64,000 nucleotides of DNA from the NCBI GenBank assembly GCA_003117195.1, contig BDSI01000023.1, forward strand, positions 434,001 to 498,000, given 5' to 3'. Shown one piece after another: positions 10,101 to 20,006 of this stretch (position 1 is the first letter of the stretch; every line of letters begins with the position of its first letter). Under the pieces are notes generated by a model. It worked only from the letters and a program-made list of their open reading frames with translations, was not told the DNA's origin and ran no database searches. A program made the translations under genes and the position numbers. The stretch comes from Eudorina sp. 2006-703-Eu-15. Its lineage: Eukaryota > Chlorophyta > Chlorophyceae > Chlamydomonadales > Volvocaceae.

Positions 10101-12338
10101 CGGCGCCGCGCCCGTCGGCGGGTCGCCGTGCCCGTGGCACCCCGTGGCCCGGCCCCCGCGCCCGGCGCCAGACGAGGGGCCCATGTACGGACCGTAAGCT
10201 GGGTTGTCGTACGGCGGGTTGCGCGGCTCGGCAAGCGGACTATCGGCCCGGTCGCCGGTGCGCCCGGTCGCCCGGTCGCGGGCTCCAGCGGCGGCCCGCG
10301 ACAGCCCGCGACCTCCTCGGAGGGGACCCGCCTCGGCCTCCCCGCCCGCACCACGTGGAGCTCCCCCCTGCGCCCTCTCGGCCCGCCGCCTCGCCGCGCG
10401 GCGCCAGTGCGGCTGCAAGGCGGCGTGCACGATGCGGCGACCCGCACGGGGCACCCATCCCCGCAGGCGCAGCGCCGTCACCTCCTCCACCGCCTCTGGC
10501 GCCCCCACCTCCTCCGGATCGGGTACGGCACCCTCCCCTGCGCCATCCACCAGCACCTGCGGCGATGCGCGACGCGCGTGCGGCGCCTGCTGCCGGGCCG
10601 CCCAGTCCGCTGCCCTGGAATGCCCAGCCTGACTGGCATCCGCCGCGGGAGGACTGACGCCCAGGTCGGGCACGCTTCCCCAGCCAGTCCGCTGCGTCGC
10701 CATCGGCAGCGGCAGCTCTCCGGTGCTGCGGCACCGGTGAATATGCGGGGCTTCCGCACACATTTGAGCGCTGGGCTGGGGCCACCACCGTATCCCACCA
10801 GCACCCCCAGGCACACCAGCACCCACCCCACCACCAGCAACAGCAGCAGGAGCAGCAGCAGCAGTGCCATTCCCTGCTCCGCTCCCTGCCAGGGTCGTAC
10901 TCCCCAAAGGATCCAGGTCGCAGGGTGGCGGCAGCTCGGCTCCCACCGACCGGCTGTGTCTCGCCAGCAGCGCGCCCGAGGCGGCAGCGGAGGGAACTCC
11001 TGGCGGCGGTAGCGGAGCCGCAGACACTGCGGCTGGTAGCGGAGGCAGCGGCAGCAGTGGCCCAGACGCGCCAGAACTTAAGACGTCCGGGGCTAGACCC
11101 GGAGATGCGCGCCCCGAAGCTGTGGGGTCCCTCAGCTCGGGGGGTGCCTCACCGTCGATCTGCTCGAGGCAGGGCAACGTAACGGAGCCGCTGGCTGGGC
11201 CCAGCTGCAACAGCCCGCCGGCTGCGAGGGGGGTGCTGCAGGCGGAAGGGGCCGTAGTGGTCATGGTAGTTAAGGAGACGGCGGCGAAGGGCGACCATTC
11301 GGAGTGGGGGTCCGTTGCGGCGTCGGCGGCGTCGGCGGCGGCGACGGCGGAGGCGACGGCGGAGGCGGAGGCGACGGCGGCGACGTCGCTTGCGGCTAGG
11401 TGCGCACCCTCGGCTTCGAGAGCCGCAACGGCGGGGTCCCGGGCGGTGGTTGCGAAGGCCGAGGTGGTTGAGGCGGCGGCGTCGCGTCCGGGCGATGGGC
11501 TTGACGGGGTGGCGGCTGTCAGAACCGCCGCCATGCTGGCTGCCAGGGCCGGGGGCAGCGCGGTCCGAAACACGGAGCGCTCCGCGGCCCGTGTCCCGAT
11601 GGGCTCCTCGACGGCTGCGGCGCCCACTGACCCATGGGTCCTCAATGAGCTGGAAGCGAGCTGCGGAGGTGGCGGCCCCGCGGCGGCCAGGTCCGTCCGC
11701 ACCGTCGGCAGCTGCGGGCAACTGCGCGTCCCATCGTGTGCGGCCGCCGCCATCTTCCCGGCAGTAGTAGCTGCAGCTGTAGCCCGTTGCCGCAGCCGTC
11801 CGTCGCCAGGCGGCCGGCACCCGCCCACGTCATCCCGCCAGTTGACTTGACCTGGCAGTCGCTCGCTAGTACTGCGGTGACGGCTGCCGGCGGATGGCGA
11901 CACCGCGCCGCCGGGCAGTGACCCATGGGTCGCCGCGGTGCACTTTAATGACCCGCCGCTGAGTGACAGCTGGGTGTGTTCCGGCGGCCGGCGGCGAGGT
12001 GAAGCCGGCGGCAGTCCCACGGGTCGCTCCTCTGGCCGCAGATTCTGTACGGCCGTGGCCAGTGGAGCGGGCAATGAGCCTGACGCAGCGGAGGTACAGG
12101 TGGGTTGATCCGGGCCCATGGGTCGGTGTTTTGGGGCGGGCGGGCATATGGCGGGCGCCGCCGCGGGGGCCTGATGGGCTCCAGTGGTGGCGGCGGGGTT
12201 GTGGTCCACGGGTTGTATTTCCGACCCAGGGGTCACGGTGTACAGCTGGAGGGCAGCAGGCGAGAGGCGAGGCGGGGCCACGTGATGTGAGACTCTCATC
12301 TCAATCAATGTGTCGTACGTACAGCCGCTGTAGCTCAT
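7117..12338 (-). CDS. Large low-complexity protein, unknown function
   Basis: Two exons, 12338-8786 and 7871-7117, join in phase 1 to give about 1435 residues. The first exon is a 1184-codon open frame, very unlikely by chance. The protein is rich in Ala, Pro, Ser, Gly, His and Gln, with poly-Q/PQ stretches near the end of exon 1 ([17 protein letters not shown]) and Ala runs. More ordinary-looking segments are [12 protein letters not shown] and, in the last exon, [20 protein letters not shown] and [20 protein letters not shown], probably a helical C-terminus. No family recognised. The ATG lies only 72 bases beyond the stop codon of the upstream monooxygenase on the same strand, with little room for a promoter. 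It could therefore be a C-terminal extension of that gene reached by an unseen splice, or start at a later ATG. Confidence 0.6.
7918..8615 (+). repeat. (GGTA)n tetranucleotide array with higher-order pattern
   Basis: About 700 bases of GGTA units fill most of the 914-base intron of the low-complexity gene. The pure array is broken by similar blocks containing GTAGCTACCTAGGTAGCTAG near 8148, 8310 and 8510, then GTAGTAGG. The larger unit is thus repeated about three times at roughly 160-200-base spacing. On the transcribed strand this reads (CTAC)n. Confidence 0.95.
9168..9179. repeat. Palindrome GACCCATGGGTC
   Basis: Copy inside the coding exon of the low-complexity gene, where it encodes D-P-W-V. 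Confidence 0.8.
11629..11640. repeat. Palindrome GACCCATGGGTC
   Basis: Copy inside the coding exon of the low-complexity gene, in a different reading phase (encodes part of R-T-H-G-S). Confidence 0.8.
11920..11931. repeat. Palindrome GACCCATGGGTC
   Basis: Copy inside the coding exon of the low-complexity gene. A near copy with one change (GGCCCATGGGTC) lies at about 12113-12124. Confidence 0.8.
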
Positions 12339-12380
12339 GGACGGAGCAGCAAGGAGAAACCGGCAACTTTCTTACCACAA

Positions 12381-12385
12381 TTACA
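12381..12385 (-). terminator. TGTAA polyadenylation signal of the monooxygenase gene
   Basis: TGTAA on the minus strand, 25 bases beyond the monooxygenase stop codon (12410-12412). It supports ending that gene here rather than reading on into the next open frame. Confidence 0.5.
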
Positions 12386-12409
12386 CACGTCTTGCTTCGG
12401 GCGGATCTC

Positions 12410-13270
12410 TTATCTAAACACACATCTTGCGGCGATTCCCCAGGACTGGCAACCAAGACCTCCCCAGATGAGAGCGATTGTGAGGGCCGTTGGGTTCGTT
12501 GCCAACTTGCCACGCACCGCATACGCTTGGGGGGCAGCTTCCAGCGGGTCAGCTCCGCCCATCCGGACCTGGGCGACCAGATCCGGATCCGGATCCAGCA
12601 GCCCCCACTCGCCCCTGTTGCCGCCACCTCCGGCCGCCGTTGAGGTCCCACTCGCGGCGGCGGCGGCGGCAGGGCGCAGCAGCGGCTCACACACCAGCGC
12701 CGTGTAGTCTTGGGCGGTGTACGACGCCAGCCACTCCGCCAGCGGGACGAAGCCCTGCACAGCGAGCGCCCCGCAAATACTTAAACACACAAACACACAC
12801 GGTTCCTCGCCGTACACGGTTCCTAGCTGATCTCGTCCGCACACGGATGAGACTAAGCAAGAGTCACGTCGCTCTAATGTCGTACTGTCGTGCGATGGAT
12901 GTACATGAAGTAGTGAACCTCCCAGCCCCCACCCGCATGACCGACGGTGGTGGCACGACGGCCGCGCCGAAAACGGATTTTTTAGGCAGCACCGCCTTTG
13001 CCACCAACCTCTTCAACAGCCGCTTGCCCGCCCTCCCCCCCCGTACACATCGCGCTCGGCTCAACCACCTCAGCCCTCAGCCCTCATCGCCACCTCCCCT
13101 ACTCACGGTGCTGCACGGCGGCCTCACCTTCCGTCGTGGGTTGAACCCCATGTCGTGCAGCAGCGTATCATGATACGCCTGCGTGTAGAGGCCCAGGTGC
13201 GCGTACAGCCGCGGAGGGGCCTCCAGCGGGCCCGCCGGCGACGAGGCGGAGGCCGCCTTCGCCTTCGCCG

Positions 13271-13301
<31 letters not shown>

Positions 13302-16300
13302 GGCCCGCGGCGGACCCGCGGCCGCCGCCACCGACGACGAATCCGACTTGAACATCCCTGACGGTCGACTGACTCGGCTGCTGCCTGCCGTACCGGCGGG
13401 CGCGCACACGGAAGTGTGACGCGAAGTTGATGCGGCTCGTGAGTCCCCCGCGGAGACGCTGCCGTCGCCCTCGAACGACGGAGCCGCCGCCGCCGCCGCC
13501 GCCGCAGTTGCCGCCGCCTTTCTGGCCGCACCGCCCGTCTTCACGCCGCCGCTTCCGCCGACCCTCCCACACGTGCTCCGGTCGCCCCCAAGCAGTCCGA
13601 AGGTGGCGGCCAGGTCTATCCGCCCGGAGGACCGCAGCTTGCCCGCCAGCGAGGCGCCCCCCGCCAGCGCCGCTGATACCCTGCTCCAAGGCGACTTGGA
13701 CGCGGTTGATGACGCCGCCGCCGCCGACGACGACGACGACGACGGACACGCCCCGGCGCGGCGCCGCGCCGCCTCGGCCTCCCGCTCCGCCCACTCCCGC
13801 GCCCGCAGCATGTCCTGTACCAGCCGCGTCGCAGGCGGCAGCAGCAGGCCGCCGCATAGCATCCGGGCCAGCCACTCAGCCTGGAGCGCGGACGTCAGCG
13901 GCGGGTTGATGGACACGGCCTCACAGCCGATGAAGGCCAGGTTACGGACCCCGCAGTGAACCATGTTGCGGTACAGGGCCAGCTGGCCGTCGTCGCCGCC
14001 GCCGCCGCCGCCGCTGCCGCCAAGGCCCGACGCCGCCGGCGCATCCGCCGGCAGGCCTTGCCTTCGCGGACTCGAGGGCGGAGGCTGTTGCGGCGGCAGC
14101 AGCTGTGCGGCGGCGTGTTTGGGCGCGCTAGAGGGTTGGTTGGGGGAGCTGGTGACGTGGCAGCCGCCGTGGACGGTGGAGGCATCCGAGATTGCGGCGG
14201 CGATGGGCGGCGAGGTGAGGACGTGCAGCACGCTGGGCGGCAGGAAGCTGTAGCGCTGAGTGAAGCCGGTGCAGTACAGGATGACGTCAGCCTCCACGTG
14301 GCGTCCATCTGACAGTACGATGCCGTACTCGTCGAGGGCCGAGACGCGTCCTGAGTGGCGGCGGTTTGCGGTGCCCATCGATGGGCAGGGGTTCACAGAA
14401 AGGGAATCTCCGGGGGATGTTTGACAGGCAAAGAGGCAATGGTTTTACTCCAACGCGTACGGGCAAGAGCATGCGTTGCCCCGCGGGTTTGTGTTTCGCA
14501 GTCACGGATCTCGATCTGACCCGCAGGCATACTTTTTGTGGATCGATTTCGGATTCGGGCGTTTGGAGGTCGTTTGGAGGCGGCTTGGAGGCGGCTTGGA
14601 GGCGGCTTGGAGGCGGCTTGGAGGCGGCTTGGAGGCGGCTTGGAGGCCGTTTGGAGGCCGTTTGGAGGCCGTTTGGAGGCCGTTTGGAGGCCGTTTGGAG
14701 GCCTGGAGGGCTCCTACCGGGCGCAGCTGCCTCACCTTGCACCCAGGTGACCCGTGGGTCCTGCATGAGCCGCGGCGTGACCGGGTCCGACATCTGGCCG
14801 CCGCGCTGGAGATCGTCGTACAGACTTTCGGGCCCTTCGTACGGCATACTGACTTCACGCACGATGCCTGCCTTGAAACAGGACCAGAACGCTGCCCGGG
14901 CGGGTCGCAGCAGCCTGGCAACGGAGGGAAGGGGAATGAAAGGGGAGGGGGAGGAGGGGGAAGTGGGGGAGGAGGGGGTCCGGCAGTCGGGGCTGAGGTC
15001 CTCGGCCTCGTGCCTCTGGGGACCCCAGGGTACCTACCGCTGTGTCATCAGCGGTAATGAGTGTATGCACAAGTGCATATTCGAAGGGGCACGAGCAAGG
15101 GCGGCTCGAGCAGGGGGTCGCGGCCAAGGCGCCCTGAGGTCGGCGTGTTGGCGGAACGAAAGCGTGCCGTACATACCGGAATCAAGACGAAACGTAACAC
15201 TCTGACGTAATCTTAGGAACGTGATGACTCCTGCCATGTCGCATTAGAGTGTGTTTAGAGAAGAGACCCGCGTTAGAGTGTGTGTGCGTGTGTTTGTGTG
15301 TTGCGCAGAGTTAAAAGCCGAGGAGGCTTTTAACTCTGCGCAACCCCAAGTGTGGGTTGTTGTCGTGAAGCCCATGGCGCCTGTGCCCCCGTGCCCGTGC
15401 TGGGTGTCCACCACCTTGGGCCCTGATTTGGCAGCTCGGACCATCGTACGGCCCCGCGGGCACTCGTTCCGTCCTCAGACCGCGCCCCGCGTCCCACACC
15501 CCACACCGGCCCCCACACCCCGCCTCACCCTGCTCGCGGTGGATGATGTGGATGATGTGATGTGACAGTCCAGTGGCACATCCAGGCGGGGGCCGGCGGT
15601 AATGCCATCACAGCGGTCCACGGCCGGCCGATGCGGGCCCCACAGTGCAAGGGAGGCGGGCGAGGAGGGCAAAAAGGGGAGGCCAAAACGAGGAGGCGCA
15701 GGGGGGAAGGCGAAGGGCAGGGAGTTCAAGAGGAGGGAGGCAGAGGAGCGTGTCGGTGGGGCGCGGCGAATGATGTCCATCTCTGCCTGAAGGCCAAGCA
15801 CCTCCTTTGTGGCTCCTCGCCGGCGCATGGCGGTGTCTCTCTTGCCTAGATGGCACAGGGCCCTCGGGTCGTACAGCAGGGCCCTCCCGCCCCTCCCCCA
15901 TCGCAAACCGCCCTCGCCCTCCCTCGAGCCCCGACATGTGTGGAGTGCGCGACCGCTACGCTCCGCTTTCCTCTCCCCCGCCACACACACGATGGCGCCG
16001 TCGCCTCTGGTTCGGCCCCGTACCCCGTACCCCGTACTGTCCCCAACAACGCACACCCACGCCAACTCCCGCAGGGCCCTCCATGAGTGCATGAACCCAT
16101 TGCTCAACTGTGTGCCAGTCGGTCCATCGCGGTAGCCTGGTGGAAGGGCGGTATGCAGCAGCCCATGCAGCGGCTGTGCAGCAGCTGCCGCTCCCCCAGG
16201 CAGGTCACCTCGGGGGGCAGCGGCCAGCGGACCTGGGGTCGGGCAGACAGGAAGATCAGCGGCAGCGTGATCCATGTGGCGCTCATGAATTGCGGTTCCA

Positions 16301-18573
16301 GGGTGGCCACACACATACATACACACACATACACACACATACATACACACACACACACATGTCGGAACCAGGCCAGAACTTACACCACGGGGCGGTTTCA
16401 CTCATTTGTCCCTGGTTTCCCCCTCTCTCCTGGTCCGCCCCTAGGACAATAACCCCGTCTGTCACCCAGTCAGCTGCCTTAAACCTCTATCCTTGCGTTG
16501 TGGCGCCGCAAAGGCGTTGTTTATCCAAAGCCGTTGTGCAGCAACTCCAGCAACTGCAACTCCTGCTATTATTTCAGATCACCACGCTGAGAACTACACG
16601 GTCAGAATCCCGCACTGTGGTGCCGTCGCCCCCTGTCCCATGTGCGCGTCCCGAGGGCGATCCGACATGATGTTTTACCATGGAGACAACCTCCCAAGGT
16701 AAACTGCCTCACCTTCTGGCCTATGATTGTCAGGGAGGCGGCTGACGCCGCCACGGCCCGCAGCCCCGCGAGCTCCGCTGGCTCCCGGCTGCATCCTAGT
16801 ACGGCAACATGGCGGCCTTCGTACGGCGCCGGGGTGCTACTGCAGGTGTTGCTGTGGGCGCTGCCGTCCCTCACGTTGCCGCCCACTTCGCTGCTGCGGG
16901 TCGTGCGGCTGGGCGGGCGGAGGCAGCCCGCATGCAGCTGGGGGCCGGAGAAGTCGTCCCTTCCCTGCCGGGGGGACGCGCGGCGCACACAGGGAGGGCC
17001 CGAGAACGGTGGCGCGGTGCATGCGTTCCATCCAATTTTAGTCCACGGCTGATAGGGTTGCCCTTGGGGGACATACACCACCGCCGCCGCCGCCGCCACC
17101 CCGATCCCCTTCACCATGCCGCAGGATGTGGGAACAAATTGGTTCCCCACGTGTTGTTGCCGTCTGTCTGGGTTTGTGAGCCCCGCAGCGCGCTTTGTGC
17201 CGCGCCTCGGCTCCGTTTAGCCTAGAGCGCTAACGAGCGCACATGGCATGCATGCCGTACAGTTTGCGTACCGGGATGCTTGGTATGTACGGCGATCCGT
17301 GCGTGCCTGTAGCCACGATGACGAAGGTGGCGACCAGCCGTACGACAGCCCCCCCGGCGAGGAGTCTCCCCGTGCCGGTGGTGTCCTGACTCCTGTACGA
17401 CATGGACGTGGCGGACCCACCCCTTGACCCAGGTACTGGCTCCGCCCCGAAACCACCCGGCGCACCGCCGCCGGTGGCGTGTTTGTCGGCGTACTGCACC
17501 ACCCAGGTCCCCTCCTGGAGCTGGCTCAACGCGGTCACCCGGCAGCCGCACCGCACGTGCTGCCTGAGTCGCAGCACGTCGGCGTAGGTACGGATGTACC
17601 GCAGCATGTCGTACGCTGTAGCGGTGTCGCCCAGGGGCCGCAGCTTGGAGGGCCAGGGCAGTCCCGGCGCCTGCCAGAGCTTCCAGGGACCTGCGGGTGG
17701 ATCGAGGGGCCGCACGGCGAGGTCTGAGCGCGTGAGCGGAAGGAAGGTTCTGCTTCCCACCGGACCTCAACGCCAGCAATCTGAAACGTAGCTGACATAG
17801 TCAGATCCTGAGGGTAAAAGCGTTCCGGGGTTGAGCTGAGCGACGCGACTCGGGGGACCACGTGGGAAGACGGGTGTCCGTAAGGCGTCTGGAGGGCAGT
17901 ACGGTACTTGAGCAGTGCCGCCCCATGGGGCTTGCTGTGATGAACGCGCTGACGAGTGGGCTTCCCGGTGACAGCCGGTGACCTCTTCCGTAAAACCTGA
18001 ACCCTAGGCCCCGTAAGGCGGAGACGAGATTCGGGGTGTAGCTGGTGTGCTACCCGGACTCCCGCCCCTCAACGCACCGATGGGGTGGCTCCCGAGGCCC
18101 CGTGAGGACATGTCCAGCCAGCGTCCCCCAACTGGGTGGCGGAGGGGAAAGGAATGGAGGGGCGTGGCGCGGGCATGCGCCGACGGATTGAGTTTGAACT
18201 CCTGGGGCGACGCGCCGTCGAAAGTACAAGAAGACTAGTGTTGCGATGCCGTCTTCGCTGAAGCGCTACAGCTGAGTGCCGGTGCTCGAGATGCCAAGAT
18301 GGGGCGCGCCGCAGCAGGAATAGAAAATTCTACCATACCATCTGGTTGCGCCTCCAGGACAACTGCTTCCAGCCCAGCTCGCAGCACTGCGTGAAGAGCC
18401 TGGAGCCCTGATATGCCAGCTCCGATGATGGCGACCTGCACCTCCTCCGTGTACTCACTGGGCAAAGCCGCACGCCATGCCGTTGCACAACCGCCGGAAC
18501 CCGATGAACTTTCCATGGCCTGCAAAACGTCATGCATAACAGGTGCATGGCGACAATGCCGTGTGCCGCTCAT
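12410..18573 (-). CDS. Flavin-containing monooxygenase-like protein
   Basis: Family role: FAD- and NADPH-dependent oxygenation of a small soft-nucleophile substrate; which one is not known. First exon ~18573-18339 carries the FAD-binding fingerprint VAIIGAGISGLQALHAV, then VVLEAQ. A middle exon (~17760-17230) reads YDMLRYIRTYADVL, EGTWVVQYADK and VIVATGTHGSPYIPSIP, typical of the domain. Around 16980-16720 lies FSGPQLHAG followed by GRHVAVLGCSREPAEL, where the second GxGxS nucleotide motif should be; it is degenerate. A large exon 14350-13128 has ADVILYCTGFTQRYSFLP, NLAFIGCEAVSINPPL and YHDTLLHDMGFNPRRK, with an Ala/Ser-rich insert of about 170 residues. The last exon 12754-12410 has LAEWLASYTAQDY, the usual family end. 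Exons between 17200 and 14350 are not resolved. The weak NADPH motif and unresolved middle leave open a divergent enzyme or a decaying gene. Confidence 0.65.
14561..14709 (+). repeat. 11-base minisatellite (GGAGGCGGCTT / GGAGGCCGTTT)
   Basis: About 13 tandem 11-base units in two homogeneous blocks: first GGAGGCGGCTT, then GGAGGCCGTTT. It lies in the monooxygenase gene, probably in an intron just before the exon starting at 14350. It is open in several frames because the unit has no stop. Confidence 0.9.
14749..14760. repeat. Palindrome GACCCGTGGGTC
   Basis: Copy within the monooxygenase gene, just left of a likely exon that reads REVSMPYEGPESLYDDLQ on the minus strand. Confidence 0.8.
15301..15343. 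repeat. Perfect 19-base inverted repeat, 5-base loop
   Basis: Arms 15301-15319 (TTGCGCAGAGTTAAAAGCC) and 15325-15343 are exact reverse complements around the loop GAGGA. Preceded by a TG-rich stretch with GTGTTTAGAGAAGAG. Lies within the monooxygenase gene, probably intronic. Confidence 0.95.
16310..16362 (+). repeat. CA/TACA microsatellite
   Basis: Mixed ACACACATACATACAC units inside the monooxygenase gene; likely intronic. Confidence 0.9.
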
Positions 18574-19441
18574 TGCCTGTTAGGCAGGCCAGGCAGGTCT
18601 AAGAAAGACCGCCGACGGGCAAGCATATTCGGTTACATGAACTATTGACGCATTCAAGTTAAGTCGGCTCTTTTGACAGACGGTCTCATATTTACAGGCC
18701 ACTGAAGTTATGCGCAGGTGTGACAGTGCGCGACACTGCACAGGACTGCACAGGACATATCGCTGCAAGTCATGACCTGCAGCATCGCGTGATAAGGTTC
18801 TGTAAATGTTTATAATAAAATGATTATGTGTGATTCCTACCTTTTTGGTGGGCATATATACCAGCAAGCTGCAAAATCGGCATCGGGTTGGAGACTGAAC
18901 TGTTAGGATATACAAAAAAATTGCAACCGGAAATAGTGAATTAATTATGAGTGAATATTCAGGCTCTGCCTAAAGCCGTCGATGGCTCCGGCAGCCATGC
19001 GAGCTGCAAATCGACAGCTCGACCAAACTGTTTTCAGATAATTTGCATTATGTAAATACAGAACATAACATATAATATGCCCGCAAAGGTTATAATATGG
19101 ACGTCAATTTATTCCTTTGTGACGACTTTAGTAAGCGAACTTTGACAAGCCGAATCGATGATTCTATCACTCCTGTTCTAATATCTGCCATAAATTTACA
19201 GCTGATTCCATTTAGCATTATGCGTTAATGGTTTACGGCTTGCTGCCCCAGGATATGATCCTTTCGGTACTCGTCCGGAAACATTCCTGGGGAGTCCACG
19301 GGAGCAGCAAACCACACTTATACTCGCGGTTGATGGACTGTACATTGGCGCGACCCAACGGTAACTTGCCGAACTGGTCAACGGCGCCCCTGCGTCGAGC
19401 CGCGTCGAACCCGTTCGAAAATCCCATTTGGGGCAGGAAGA

Positions 19442-19495
19442 AAGAACAGCAAAGTTCCGGCAACCCGGGAAGAACAGCAAAGTTCCGGCAACCCG
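19442..19495 (+). repeat. Tandem duplication, 28-base unit
   Basis: Two near-exact copies beginning AAGAACAGCAAAGTTCCGG sit side by side in the upstream region of the small gene. Confidence 0.9.
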
Positions 19496-19593
19496 AAAAA
19501 CTCAAGGGGTTTGGGGGAGATTACTTGAAACGCTGTCACACAAGAGTCCCTCCTGCGCCAAGTTTTCGGTCCTTGGAGGGCAGGAGGTACCTT

Positions 19594-19670
19594 CCTACCA
19601 GTTCCTACCAGTTCCTACACCGCCTACTGTGGCCAGTTCCTACCAGTTCCTACCAGTTCCTACACCTGAG
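19594..19670 (+). repeat. Short repeats of TTCCTACCAG
   Basis: Repeated TTCCTACCAG and TTCCTACAC units in two blocks separated by CGCCTACTGTGG. Confidence 0.85.
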
Positions 19671-20006
19671 CGCCACACGCCCCAGTACCCTGATGCCGAT
19701 ACCGATAAATCAATGTAAGGCGCACTACTCCCAAACTTCTATCTCATCAATAACAATGGGAAAATTGGCAGTAAGAGTCGACAGGCCTGAGATGCGCAGT
19801 GCCTGCCTAGACGGCCGAGGTTTATCGTCCTGTCCAGTGGCCTTTATGGGAAGCATCGACAGCTGAAGCCTTGTTGCCGATCAACCCCCTACTGACCCCA
19901 ACCGACCACTCTGCAACCAAACGCTCCCAGGATCCGGTTCGGCAGCCAAGCGCTCCTAGGATCCGGAGTCACGAGGCTCTCTGTTCCTACCCCGCTCGCG
20001 CTCACC

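Larger units (their letters stand above)
18574..20006. other. Divergent intergenic region
   Basis: Separates the monooxygenase (minus) from the small plus-strand gene, so it should hold both promoters. It is more AT-rich than its surroundings from about 18600 to 19230, for example TTTATAATAAAATGATTATG near 18810 and CATATATACC near 18855. No gene recognised. Two short tandem duplications at 19442-19495 and 19594-19670 are listed separately. Confidence 0.5.
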
